Shown: in pieces, positions 9,074 to 17,598 of the stretch
Numbering within the stretch: position 1 is the first letter of the stretch
Layout: each line of letters begins with the position of its first letter
Assembly: GCA_046726215.1 (NCBI GenBank)
Contig: JBKPAA010000017.1
Coordinates: forward strand, 29,520-93,519
Length of the DNA stretch: 64,000 nucleotides
Reading direction: 5' to 3'
From: DASQUK01 sp046726215
GTDB taxonomy: Bacteria > Actinomycetota > Acidimicrobiia > Acidimicrobiales > VFJN01
Notes under the pieces: generated by a model
What the model was told of the DNA's origin: nothing
The model's input: only the letters and a program-made list of their open reading frames with translations
The model's database searches: none
Made by a program: the position numbers and the translations under genes

Positions 9074-9489
9074 GCGCCGGGCTCGTCTCGCCGGGCCTCC
9101 TGGAGCACCCAGGTGTTGCCGTCGGGATCGCTGAAGTCGGCGAACGAGTTGTACATGCTGCGCTCGGGATCGGGCCCCGGTGACCGTTGCCCCGACTCGA
9201 AGTGGAAGATTTCACCGACGTCTACCCCCCGCTCGACCAGCTCGGTGCGGGCGGCCTCGATATCGGACACGACCAGGTGAAGGCCCCGAACCGACCCGGG
9301 TGCCGCCTCCGAGACACCCTGCCCGATGGTGACCGAGCAGGCGGACCCGGGGGGAGTGAGCTGGACCACGCGGAAGTTGTCGGCCCTGTGGTCGACGTCC
9401 ACGTCGAAGCCGACCCGGTCGGCGTAGAAGGACTTGGCCCGGTCGACGTCGCTCACCGGAAGTACCACCAGCTCCAGCTTGAAGTCCAT
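9070..9489 (-). CDS. VOC family protein coupled to the ECF sigma factor gene
   Basis: A 139-residue single-domain VOC protein: KLELVVLPVSDVDRAKSFYADRVGF opens the first beta-alpha-beta module, GLHLVVSDIEAARTELVERG the second, and FSDPDGNTWVLQE closes it in the way typical of glyoxalase-like resistance proteins. ATG 9489 is chosen because GAGGAG precedes it. Its stop overlaps the start of the sigma factor gene, so it may be a sensor, detoxification enzyme or target within that regulon; the substrate is unknown. Confidence 0.87.
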   Translation of the reverse strand: MDFKLELVVLPVSDVDRAKSFYADRVGFDVDVDHRADNFRVVQLTPPGSACSVTIGQGVSEAAPGSVRGLHLVVSDIEAARTELVERGVDVGEIFHFESGQRSPGPDPERSMYNSFADFSDPDGNTWVLQEARRDEPGA

Positions 9490-9545
9490 GTCGCGCTCTC
9501 CTCTCGTCGTTGGCTTTGGTGTGGTCGATCGGTCGTCGGACGGCG

Positions 9546-10334
9546 TCACCTGAGGACCAGCCCGGCGGTCACGTTTGCCATGGTGCCGGTCATGCCGGCC
9601 GCCCGATCGGAGGCGAGGAAGGCCGCCACCTCTGCGACGTTGGCCAGCCTCGGCACACGCCGCAGGGCGGCCATGCCGGCGATCATCTCCTCGGCCGCCC
9701 GGGCGCTCGGACTGCCCTCGCCACCGACCCCGGCGATCTTCTCGTCCGTCAGCGTCTCGGCGACGCCGGCGGTCCAGATCCCGCAGACGCGCACGCCCTG
9801 CGGGCCCACCTCGGCCGCCAGGTAGCGCATGAACGCCTCCGTCGCGGCATCGGCCGGGCCGGTGCTGCCCATCCCGGGCATCGCCCCCTCTCCCGAGGCG
9901 CTGTTCAGGTGCAGGATCACACCGGAGCCCCGTTCGATCATGCGGCGCGCCGCCGCCCGGGCGGTGATGAAGTTGGACCGCAGCCCGGTGACAACGGCGC
10001 GCAGGACATCCTCGGTCGCCATGTCGACCAGTTGGGTGCCCTGGGCGTCACCCCGGCTGATGAGGTTGAAGGACACGTCGACCGAGCCCGCTTCGGTGAC
10101 CACCCTCTCGACGTGGTCATCGACCGTCCGCTCGTCCGTGGCGTCGAGCACCGCGACGCTCGCCGACCCACCCGCAGACGTGATGTCCTTGGCCACGGTG
10201 TCGAGCGTCTCCTGGGTGCGCCCCACCAGGAAGACCCTCGCCCCCTCGCGTGCGAACGTTCGGGCCACGCCGCCGCCGATGCTCCCACCGGCGCCGTAGA
10301 CGATGGCGGCCTTGTCCTCCAGCAGCTGCGTCAT
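9546..10334 (-). CDS. SDR-fold protein lacking the catalytic Tyr and Lys
   Basis: A 262-residue protein with a Rossmann fold of the short-chain dehydrogenase type: glycine motif GAGGSIGGG at residues 14-22 and a normal AEVGPQGVRVCGIW strand. Aligned by eye with ordinary SDRs, the NNAG motif is replaced by NLIS (90-93), the catalytic Tyr falls on Thr158 and the Lys on Asp162 (TGPADAA in place of YxxxKAA), while the preceding Ser145 is kept. It could bind nucleotide without classical redox chemistry, or use another mechanism. ATG 10334 has an AGGAGA six bases upstream. It is upstream of the VOC-sigma pair on the same strand with a 56-bp gap. Confidence 0.82.
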   Translation of the reverse strand: MTQLLEDKAAIVYGAGGSIGGGVARTFAREGARVFLVGRTQETLDTVAKDITSAGGSASVAVLDATDERTVDDHVERVVTEAGSVDVSFNLISRGDAQGTQLVDMATEDVLRAVVTGLRSNFITARAAARRMIERGSGVILHLNSASGEGAMPGMGSTGPADAATEAFMRYLAAEVGPQGVRVCGIWTAGVAETLTDEKIAGVGGEGSPSARAAEEMIAGMAALRRVPRLANVAEVAAFLASDRAAGMTGTMANVTAGLVLR

Positions 10335-10464
10335 GTCTGTCTCCTGGGCTCGTCTCCGGATGTTCTAGGACGTTCAACGCCGGCGTCCCGGGAAACTCAT
10401 CGATGACGCGATTACAGCGCCGACGACGACTCATGACCGGCCGGGCCGGGAATGCTCCAGATCT

Positions 10465-11427
10465 GTGCCGATCATCGGGTTCCACGCCTCGCACGAGCAG
10501 CACCCGCCGAGCGCGCTCCTGCGCGATGTGCACCACGCCGAGCAGGCCGGCTTCGGGGCCATCTCCTCGTCCGACCACTTCACCCCCTGGAGCGAGCGGC
10601 AGGGCGAGTCGGGATTCGCCTGGTCGTGGCTGGGCGCCGCCATGCAGCTCACGGGCGTGCCCTACGGCGTGGTGAACGCTCCGGGCCAGCGCTACCACCC
10701 GGCGATCATCGCTCAGGCCATCGCCACACTCGGGGAGATGTTCCCCGGTCGCCTCTGGGTTGCGATGGGGTCCGGCGAGGCGTCGAACGAGCACATAACC
10801 GGCCGCCCATGGCCCGCCAAGCCGGAACGCAACGAACGCTTGATGGAGTGCGTCGACGTGGTGCGGGCCCTGCTCCGCGGCGAGGAAGTCAGCCTGGATG
10901 GACACGTGCGCGTCGATCGGGCGCGGCTGTGGACGTTACCGGCGGCGCCACCGCCCATCGTCGGCGCAGCGTTGAGCGTCGAGACCGCACGCTGGTGCGG
11001 GCGGTGGGCCGACGGGCTGATCACGGTGAACCAGCAGGAGGACAGGCTGCGGGCCGTCATCGAGGCCTTTCGGGGCGGGGGCGGGGACGGCAAGCCGGTG
11101 CGGGTTCAGGCGAAGGTGGCGTGGGCCGTCACCGACGATGAGGCACGGTCCGGCGCCTTCGATCAGTGGCGGACCAACGTCTTCGATTCGGTGCTGATGG
11201 CCGATCTGGAGCGGATCGAGCAGTTCGAGGAGGCCTCGCGGCACGTGCGCCCGGAGGACGTCGAGGCGAGCGTCCTCGTCTCGTCCGATCTCGGTAGGCA
11301 CGCCGCGGCCCTGCGACGGATCCTCGACCTCGGCGTCGACGACGTGTTCATCCACCAGGTTCCGCGGGAGCAGGCGGCCTTCATCGACGCGTTCGGTGCC
11401 AAGGTGCTCCCCGAGGTCGTGGGATGA
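10465..11427 (+). CDS. LLM class flavin/F420 oxidoreductase (TIGR03885-like)
   Basis: A 320-residue luciferase-like monooxygenase-fold protein. The N-terminal strand IIGFHASHEQHPPS, SSDHFTPW, a GRLWVAMGSGEASNEH segment and the C-terminal LDLGVDDVFIHQVPRE are typical of F420- or flavin-dependent LLM enzymes; the pattern recalls the TIGR03885 group. Its GTG start lacks a strong ribosome site. The stop overlaps the ATG of the following GH13 gene (ATGA at 11424-11427), so the two products are made together, which implies a shared function around a sugar or glycan, still undefined. A 130-bp region separates it from the divergent SDR gene. Confidence 0.82.
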   Translation: MPIIGFHASHEQHPPSALLRDVHHAEQAGFGAISSSDHFTPWSERQGESGFAWSWLGAAMQLTGVPYGVVNAPGQRYHPAIIAQAIATLGEMFPGRLWVAMGSGEASNEHITGRPWPAKPERNERLMECVDVVRALLRGEEVSLDGHVRVDRARLWTLPAAPPPIVGAALSVETARWCGRWADGLITVNQQEDRLRAVIEAFRGGGGDGKPVRVQAKVAWAVTDDEARSGAFDQWRTNVFDSVLMADLERIEQFEEASRHVRPEDVEASVLVSSDLGRHAAALRRILDLGVDDVFIHQVPREQAAFIDAFGAKVLPEVVG

Positions 11428-13091
11428 GCATCCGCACGACCAGCGACCAGTGGTGGAAGAACGGCTTGGTCTACTGCCTGGACGTCGAGACCTACCTGGA
11501 TGGTGACGGCGACGGCGTGGGCGACCTCGCCGGCCTCATCGACCGGATCGACTACCTGGCCGGCATCGGGGTGACGGCGTTGTGGCTCATGCCTTACTAC
11601 CCCACGCCGGATCGGGACGACGGCTACGACATCGTGGACTTCTACGACGTCGACCACCGGCTGGGAACGCTCGGCCAGTTCGTCGAGCTCGTCCGGACCG
11701 CCCAGGACCGTGGGATGCGGGTGATCGTCGACCTCGTCGTGAACCACACGTCGATCGAGCACCCCTGGTTCCAGTCGGCCCGCTCCGACCCGGCGTCGCC
11801 GTTCCGCGACTGGTACGTCTGGGTGGACAAGCCCAAACGCGACCGCAAGCTGCAGGAGACGTTCCCCGGCAAGCAGCATGGGGTCTGGGCCTACGACCGC
11901 AAGGCGAAGCAGTACTACCTGCATCGCTTCTACCGGCACCAACCCGATCTCAACGTCGCCAATCCGGCGGTGCGCGACGAGATCGCCCGCATCGTCGGGT
12001 TCTGGCTCCAGCTCGGCGTGAGTGGCTTTCGGATCGACGCCGTCCCGTTCCTGCTCGAGCTGGCGGGCGTCGCCGACGCGCCCACCGTCGACCCCCATCG
12101 CTACCTGAAGGACCTGCGCTCCTTCGTGCAGCGGCGCCGTGGCGAGGCCGTGCTCCTGGGCGAGGTCAATCTCCCCCCGGCCCAGCAGCGGGATTTCTTC
12201 GGCGATGAGGACGGCGACGAGCTGCACCTCGTCTTCAACTTCTCGGTGATGCAGCGCATCTACCTGGCGCTCGCCCGCCAGGACGCCACCCCGGTCGAGC
12301 AGGCGCTCGCCGAGCTCCCGGCCGTGCCGTTCGACTCGCAGTGGGCAACGTTCCTCCGCAACCACGACGAGCTCACTCTCGACCAGCTCACCGACGCCGA
12401 GCGCGAGGAGGTGTTCGCCGCGTTCGGGCCCGAGCCGGACATGCAGGTCTACGGTCGCGGGCTGCGCCGCCGGCTGCCGCCGATGCTCGGCGGTGACGTC
12501 GATCGCCTGCGGATGGCCTACAGCCTCCTGTTCTCGCTACCCGGGACGCCGGTCCTGTTCTACGGCGAGGAGATCGGCCTGGGGGAGAACCTGGCGGCCG
12601 ATGACCGCCTGGCGGTGCGGGTGCCGATGCAGTGGTCGGACGAGCCGGGTGGCGGGTTCTCGACGGCCGAACCCGACAGCTTCCCGGTGCCCATGGCCGA
12701 AGGCCAATTCGGACCCCTGGCCGTGAACGTCGCCGACCAGCGGCGCGACCCGAATTCGCTGCTCAACTGGTTCGAGCGGCTGATCCGCCGCCGACGGGAA
12801 ACCCCCGAGCTCGGCCTGGGGCAATGGAGCGTCGTCGAGAACGATGTTCCGTCAGTGCTGGCGCATCGCTGTGATTGGGAGGGGGCCATCGTCGTGGCCG
12901 CCCACAACTTCTCACCCGCTCCGTGTCGGGTGCACCTCGACCTGGGTGGCATCGATGACGTCGTGGCGGTGCACGACCTTCTCGGTGGTGACCGCACCCC
13001 GCTCAGCGAACCGGGCCTGGATCTCGAGCTGCGCGGCTACGACTACCGGTGGCTCCGCGTCCAACGGAAGGGTCAGCGCGTCCCTCGCTGA
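11424..13091 (+). CDS. GH13 alpha-amylase family protein (trehalose-synthase-like)
   Basis: A 555-residue glycoside hydrolase family 13 protein with the full catalytic set: VVNHTS (region I), GFRIDA with nucleophile Asp205 (region II), LLGEVN with acid/base Glu247 (region III) and RNHDE with Asp315 (region IV). The opening (WWKNGLVYCLDVETYLDGDGDG) and YPTPDRDDGYDI resemble trehalose synthase and related alpha-glucan enzymes, and a beta-sandwich tail of about 90 residues follows. It may isomerise or hydrolyse a glucoside such as maltose or trehalose. The four-base overlap with the LLM oxidoreductase gene argues for a joint pathway. Confidence 0.9.
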   Translation: MSIRTTSDQWWKNGLVYCLDVETYLDGDGDGVGDLAGLIDRIDYLAGIGVTALWLMPYYPTPDRDDGYDIVDFYDVDHRLGTLGQFVELVRTAQDRGMRVIVDLVVNHTSIEHPWFQSARSDPASPFRDWYVWVDKPKRDRKLQETFPGKQHGVWAYDRKAKQYYLHRFYRHQPDLNVANPAVRDEIARIVGFWLQLGVSGFRIDAVPFLLELAGVADAPTVDPHRYLKDLRSFVQRRRGEAVLLGEVNLPPAQQRDFFGDEDGDELHLVFNFSVMQRIYLALARQDATPVEQALAELPAVPFDSQWATFLRNHDELTLDQLTDAEREEVFAAFGPEPDMQVYGRGLRRRLPPMLGGDVDRLRMAYSLLFSLPGTPVLFYGEEIGLGENLAADDRLAVRVPMQWSDEPGGGFSTAEPDSFPVPMAEGQFGPLAVNVADQRRDPNSLLNWFERLIRRRRETPELGLGQWSVVENDVPSVLAHRCDWEGAIVVAAHNFSPAPCRVHLDLGGIDDVVAVHDLLGGDRTPLSEPGLDLELRGYDYRWLRVQRKGQRVPR

Positions 13092-13107
13092 CCGATGACC
13101 TCTCGGC

Positions 13108-14154
13108 TCACAAGCCGGTGAGCTGGATCCAGACGGGGTCGTGATCGCTTCCGACACCGGCGGAGCTGGCGTTCCACGCCCTTCGCCGCTCGATCTCGGC
13201 GTGCGTCGTTCGGCCGGCCAGGGCAGGGCTGAGCCAGATCTGGTCGAAGAGCTCGAACGTGTCGGGGGCGTTGGCGACCGAATGACGATGCGTCCAGCGC
13301 ACCGTGGTTGGTGAGTTCTCCGGCGTGGCCGCCGGCGGCGGGCGGCTCTCGGTCACGTCTACGAGTCCGTCGACGAGGCCGAGCCCGGACACCATGGGGG
13401 CCAGCGTGCCGGCCTCCGGAGCGTCGTTGAGGTCCCCCAGGACGAGGTAGCGGGCGTCGGGGCGGGTGCGGCTGGCCACGACGCGGGCGATGGTCTCGGC
13501 CTGGCGGGTGCGCAGCTCGTCGTTGGCCCGCGCCGTGGCCGCGGGGTCGGGGTCGCCGAACGGAATGAGCTTGGACTTGAGGTGGGTGACGAAGAGGCTC
13601 AGCAGCCTCCGGCCCCGGCTCTGGTTGAACACCTGGAGCTCGAGGAGGTCGCGTCCGAACACTGGCATGTCCGGGTCGTCCGGGTGGACCTCGAAGCGGT
13701 GAGACGTGACGTTCGCGATCGGCAGCCGGGACAGCACCGCAACGTCGATGAACCGGGGGTCGTTGCCCTCGACGAGGACCTCGTATGCGTACGGCTCCGC
13801 GAGAACGTCGCGGTTGAAACGCCGCAGCGCGTCGAGGTTCTCGACCTCTTGCAGTGCGACCACGGCGGCGTCGACGGCGGCGATCCGGGCCGCCAGGGCC
13901 TGCTGGGCGGCGGCGGGCTTACCCTGGATGAGCTCGCCCCGCACGCCCTTCTGGATCCGGAAGACAGGCGACGACGACGTGGGGGCGTCGAGCTGTGGCG
14001 GTGGGTCACCGGGCCCGGCGCCCTGCCCCACGAAGACCCATTGGTACGTGGTCTGGACGTTGCGATCCTCGGCGGGCAGCCGTCCCAGGTCGGCCTCGAA
14101 GTTGAACCGATCGAACAGATTGTTGAGGTTGAACGTCCCGATGCGCACATCCAT
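13108..14154 (-). CDS. Endonuclease/exonuclease/phosphatase family protein
   Basis: A 348-residue protein of the EEP superfamily, which covers DNases and phosphodiesterases. Family landmarks are RIGTFNLNNLFD (metal Asn), VVALQEVENLDAL (metal Glu), SLFVTHLKSK, YLVLGDLND (Asp and Asn at the active site), and the C-terminal GVGSDHDPVWIQL with the catalytic His. No signal peptide is obvious, and the substrate cannot be told. ATG 14154 starts right at the first strand; an in-frame extension to 14226 has no ribosome site and overlaps the upstream intergenic DNA. It is convergent with the GH13 gene. Confidence 0.85.
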   Translation of the reverse strand: MDVRIGTFNLNNLFDRFNFEADLGRLPAEDRNVQTTYQWVFVGQGAGPGDPPPQLDAPTSSSPVFRIQKGVRGELIQGKPAAAQQALAARIAAVDAAVVALQEVENLDALRRFNRDVLAEPYAYEVLVEGNDPRFIDVAVLSRLPIANVTSHRFEVHPDDPDMPVFGRDLLELQVFNQSRGRRLLSLFVTHLKSKLIPFGDPDPAATARANDELRTRQAETIARVVASRTRPDARYLVLGDLNDAPEAGTLAPMVSGLGLVDGLVDVTESRPPPAATPENSPTTVRWTHRHSVANAPDTFELFDQIWLSPALAGRTTHAEIERRRAWNASSAGVGSDHDPVWIQLTGL

Positions 14155-14268
14155 GGGGGCATTGAAGCGTGTGCGACGGCGAACCCATGTTTGGAGCGGA
14201 CCGGCGCTCGTGGATGGGCCGGCCATCGGATCGCCGACGGGGTCCTCGGCGGCCTACCGTTGTCGGCT

Positions 14269-15159
14269 GTGCCAGACAAGCGCCAGACCTCCAAGCAACG
14301 CCGGGCCGCGCGCAACCGGGCATCTCGTGACGCGCTCACCGCCCGCCGGACCAACGCGGTGACCAGTTCGACCGCGTCGGCCTCGTCACGCGGCTCGAGC
14401 GCCGGATCCACAAGCGCAGGATCGGCCACCACCGGGGGCGACACCACCGGCAGGACCCCCATCGGAGGCCTGCTCGGCGCCCGGGGGAACCGCCGCCCCG
14501 GTGACCTGGCGGTGATGGTGGCACTGGGCTTCGCGATCGTGTCCGCGGCATCGGTGCTGTTCCTCACCAAGGTTCCGGTGGACGATCGCGGCGAACCGTT
14601 GCCGAGGACCTTCCAGGCGGTGGCGGTGGCCGCCAGAGAGGCCGTCACCGGCCAGGAGCTACCGGACAAGCACGAATCGCTGCTCGAGGCCAGCGGGCCT
14701 GGTGTGCTCCTCTACCTCGCGTTGCCGGTGGCGGTGTCGGCGTTCGCCTTCTGGGCGAATCGCCGCCCCGACCGGAGTCGCCTCATCACGTTCGCCCTGG
14801 TGGCTATGGCCGGGCTCGTGCTGTTCCTCGGCGGATACTTCTTCTTCCCCACGCTCGTCGCCCTGGCCGTGGCCAGCTTCCAGATCCGCAAGGCGGACCT
14901 GCCGGCCCGCGTCGCCGAGAGGGTGGCACCGGTCGACAAGCGGGGCGACGTCATCGACGCCGAGTCCGAGGAGCTCGACGACGAGTCGTCCGAGCCTGAC
15001 GTCGAAGACGGTGCCGACGAGGCCGAGGCCCACGACGGGGCGGTGGGCGAGGACGGCGCCGATCCGCTGGCCGAGCTCGAGGCCGAGATGGAGGCCGAGG
15101 AGCGTGCCCGCCGGGCTGCGGGCGGCGGCGCCTCCGCCGGGCCGACGCCGGAGGAGTGA
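14269..15159 (+). CDS. Membrane protein with charged N- and C-terminal tails
   Basis: A 296-residue protein with no recognised family. The N-terminal 75 residues are basic and Ser/Thr-rich. Membrane segments follow: LAVMVALGFAIVSAASVLFL, LLYLALPVAVSAFAFWA, and a longer hydrophobic region that can span twice (ITFALVAMAGLVLFLGGYFF, then PTLVALAVASF). The last 80 residues are very acidic (EELDDESSEPDVEDGADEAE) and probably cytoplasmic. GTG 14269 gives a start just before the basic tail. Its stop overlaps the GTG of the acylphosphatase gene, so the two are cotranslated. Confidence 0.75.
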   Translation: MPDKRQTSKQRRAARNRASRDALTARRTNAVTSSTASASSRGSSAGSTSAGSATTGGDTTGRTPIGGLLGARGNRRPGDLAVMVALGFAIVSAASVLFLTKVPVDDRGEPLPRTFQAVAVAAREAVTGQELPDKHESLLEASGPGVLLYLALPVAVSAFAFWANRRPDRSRLITFALVAMAGLVLFLGGYFFFPTLVALAVASFQIRKADLPARVAERVAPVDKRGDVIDAESEELDDESSEPDVEDGADEAEAHDGAVGEDGADPLAELEAEMEAEERARRAAGGGASAGPTPEE

Positions 15160-15467
15160 GCTTCCCCGGGCCGGATCCCGGCGACATCGTCCGCGTGCGG
15201 GCCGTGGTCGCGGGCCGGGTCCAGGGTGTGTGGTTCCGCGAGAGTTGCCGGCGCGAGGCCGACCGCCTCGGCGTCACCGGGTGGGTGCACAACCTGCGCG
15301 ACGGCAGCGTCGAGTTCGAGGCCCAGGGTGGCCGGCCAGCGGTCGACGCGCTGGTGGCGTGGGCCCACGACGGTCCCCGGCTGGCGATCGTCGAGACCGT
15401 CACGGTCCACGCGTTGCCGATCGAGGCGCCCGCCTCGCCGACAACCCGTCGATTCGCCGTCCGTTGA
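15156..15467 (+). CDS. acyP: Acylphosphatase
   Basis: A 103-residue acylphosphatase, which hydrolyses carboxyl-phosphate bonds of small acyl phosphates. The signature GRVQGVWFR carries the catalytic Arg28 and GWVHNLRDGSVEFEAQG carries the catalytic Asn46, 18 residues apart as in characterised family members. Length is close to the family's 90-100 residues. GTG 15156 overlaps the stop of the preceding membrane protein gene (GTGA), indicating translational coupling; the biological reason for that pairing is not evident. It is convergent with the lipoprotein gene. Confidence 0.92.
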   Translation: MSFPGPDPGDIVRVRAVVAGRVQGVWFRESCRREADRLGVTGWVHNLRDGSVEFEAQGGRPAVDALVAWAHDGPRLAIVETVTVHALPIEAPASPTTRRFAVR

Positions 15468-15488
15468 CGGGCTGGCCCCCCGGGCCGG

Positions 15489-16169
15489 CTACGGCGCCGC
15501 CGCGGTGCCGCTCAGCGCCGCCGACGCCAGCACCGCGACCGACTCCAGCAGCTCCGCCGCTTGCGCTCCGTCAGCACCAGGAGCGATCCCACTCGGCTGG
15601 GCAAGGGCGTAGATCCGGAAGTCGTAGTTGTGCGTGCCCGACGGGGGGCAGGGGCCGGACCATCCCTGGCGCCCAAAGTCGTTCAGCACCTCGACCGCCT
15701 GCGACGGCGGGTTGCCGCGGGCCAGGCCACCGGCGTCGGGCGGCAGCCCGGTGATCACCCAATGGATGAAACCGTCGGCGTCGGGATCGCGGACCACCAG
15801 CGCCAGCTCGGCGGTCCCCGCTGGCACTCCGGTCCACGCAAGGGGCGGCGAGACATCATCGCCCACGCAGGTGTACTCGGATGGGATCGGCTGCCCCTCA
15901 GCGAAGGCTGGGCTCGTCAGCCGCAGCGTCGAGGCCGTCGTGGACGATCCGGCGGTGCCGGCGGAGCCGCCCTGCCCGTTGCCGGTTCCGCCGGCGGTGC
16001 CGGCGGCGACCTCGGTCGTCGATGGCGTGGTGGACGTCGTGCTCGCCGAGGTCGTGGTCTGGTCAGAGCTGGGTGCCCGCAGTTCCCGGCCGTCGTCGCC
16101 GCACGCGGCAAGGATCAGTGCCAAGGCGAACGTCGCCAGCACCCAACGCACAGCGCGAGTGGTGCTCAT
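15489..16169 (-). CDS. YbhB/YbcL (PEBP-like) lipoprotein
   Basis: A 226-residue secreted lipoprotein. A basic start, hydrophobic stretch and lipobox (LILAAC, Cys near residue 23) direct it to the membrane outer face; a Ser/Thr/Gly-rich linker follows. From about residue 80 comes a phosphatidylethanolamine-binding-protein domain of the bacterial YbhB type, with YTCVGDDVSPPLAW, LALVVRDPDADGFIHWVITGLP and GPCPPSGTHNYDFRIYAL, the conserved ligand-site segments. The ligand in bacteria is unknown. ATG 16169 is the only start that places the signal sequence properly; it is divergent from the transporter gene at 16336. Confidence 0.88.
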   Translation of the reverse strand: MSTTRAVRWVLATFALALILAACGDDGRELRAPSSDQTTTSASTTSTTPSTTEVAAGTAGGTGNGQGGSAGTAGSSTTASTLRLTSPAFAEGQPIPSEYTCVGDDVSPPLAWTGVPAGTAELALVVRDPDADGFIHWVITGLPPDAGGLARGNPPSQAVEVLNDFGRQGWSGPCPPSGTHNYDFRIYALAQPSGIAPGADGAQAAELLESVAVLASAALSGTAAAP

Positions 16170-16335
16170 GGGGACTCGTGACTCGTGGATGGCGGCGAGC
16201 TTGCCATGTTCCCGGGCTCGAACGGGTCCGCCCCCGCCGCTCGTCGTTGAGTACACCGCTCGCGACGCCGCGTGTTGCAGACTGTCGGCGCTCCGATGAG
16301 TAGCCCCACGACCGACTCGTGAAACCTCGACGGCA

Positions 16336-17568
16336 ATGCCACGGCTCATGCCCCTCGTGGCGCGGCTGCGCCCACTCCTGGGACCGGACGCGGCCGGCGT
16401 CCGGCAGAGCCTCGTCGCGCTCGGGCTGAACTCCACCACCAGCTTCGTGGCTGGGGCGTTTCTCGGGTCGATCACCGGCACTCTCGAGCGCTACCCGGGC
16501 CTGTTGGTCCTGGTCCCGGCGGCCATCGGCCTCCGCGGCAACATCTTCGGGTCGTTCGGCAACCGGCTTTCGACCTCCATTCATGCCGGCACGTTCCGGT
16601 GGTCGCTGCGACGCGAAACGGTCCTGGGCCAGAACGTCTTGGCCTCGATGCTGCTCACGATGGCGATCTCGCTGGCGTTGGCCGTGGTGGCCAAGGCCAT
16701 CGCCGTCGGGCTCGGCCTCGTCGGCTCGATCGATCTGCTGTCGATGTCGACGGTGTCCATCGTCGGGGGAGTGCTGGGGTCGCTCATCGTGCTGGCCGCG
16801 GCGCTCGGTCTGACCGGCGGGGCCGTCCGCTACGGCTGGGATCTCGACAACGTCACCGCCCCCCTGGTCTCGACCCTGGGCGACGTGCTTACCCTGCCGG
16901 CGCTGTACCTGGGCACGTTGCTGTTGGGCATCCCGGTGGTCACACCCTTGGTGGGTGCTGTGCTGGTGCTGATCTCCGTCGCGCTGCTCATCGTCGGATT
17001 GGAGTCCTCGACCGAGGGGCTGCGGCGCATCGTCCGCGAATCGGTGCCCGTGCTGGTGCTCGCCGGATGCATCAGCGCGCTGGCCGGCGTCACGCTCGAG
17101 AAGTCGTTCAGTCGCTTCGAGGCCCTGCCGGCGCTGCTGGTGCTGGTTCCCGCCCACCTGTCCAGCTCCGGGGCGCTCGGCGGCATCCTGTCGGGCCGGC
17201 TGTCGTCGAAGCTGTTTCTCGGCCTCGTCGAGCCCCAATCGAGGCCCAACCGGGAGGCGCGGCGCGACATCTCATTCGTCTTCCTGCTGGCGGCGCCGGT
17301 CTACGTGTTCAACGGCGTCGGCGCGCACTGGGTCGCCCGGGCCCTGGGGGAGGCCAGCCCCGGCCTGGGCCAGATGGTCGCCGCCTCCCTCATCGGCGGC
17401 GCATTTGCCGTGCTGTTCGTCGTCGGCATTGCCTACTACGGGACGATCGCCGCCTACCGCACCGGCGTCGATCCCGACACCTACGGAATCCCGGTGGTCA
17501 GCTCGTCGGTCGACTTCGTGGGTGCCTTCACCCTGATCATCGCCATAGCCCTGCTGGGGATCGCCTGA
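16336..17568 (+). CDS. MgtE/SLC41-type divalent cation transporter (tandem membrane domains)
   Basis: A 410-residue polytopic membrane protein with two copies of the MgtE integral-membrane domain in tandem, as in the SLC41 group, and without the N and CBS cytosolic domains of bacterial MgtE. Cation-pore signatures are visible in each half: GLRGNIFGSFGNRLST and LDNVTAPLVSTLGDVLTLP in the first; PAHLSSSGALGGILSGRLSSKL and VDPDTYGIPVVSSSVDFVG in the second. It likely moves Mg2+ or a related ion. The next gene, 30 bp downstream, encodes a PhoU+RCK_C protein that could replace the missing regulatory domains. Confidence 0.88.
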   Translation: MPRLMPLVARLRPLLGPDAAGVRQSLVALGLNSTTSFVAGAFLGSITGTLERYPGLLVLVPAAIGLRGNIFGSFGNRLSTSIHAGTFRWSLRRETVLGQNVLASMLLTMAISLALAVVAKAIAVGLGLVGSIDLLSMSTVSIVGGVLGSLIVLAAALGLTGGAVRYGWDLDNVTAPLVSTLGDVLTLPALYLGTLLLGIPVVTPLVGAVLVLISVALLIVGLESSTEGLRRIVRESVPVLVLAGCISALAGVTLEKSFSRFEALPALLVLVPAHLSSSGALGGILSGRLSSKLFLGLVEPQSRPNREARRDISFVFLLAAPVYVFNGVGAHWVARALGEASPGLGQMVAASLIGGAFAVLFVVGIAYYGTIAAYRTGVDPDTYGIPVVSSSVDFVGAFTLIIAIALLGIA

Positions 17569-17598
17569 TCCGCGTATCGTCTGAGGTTGATAGTCCCA

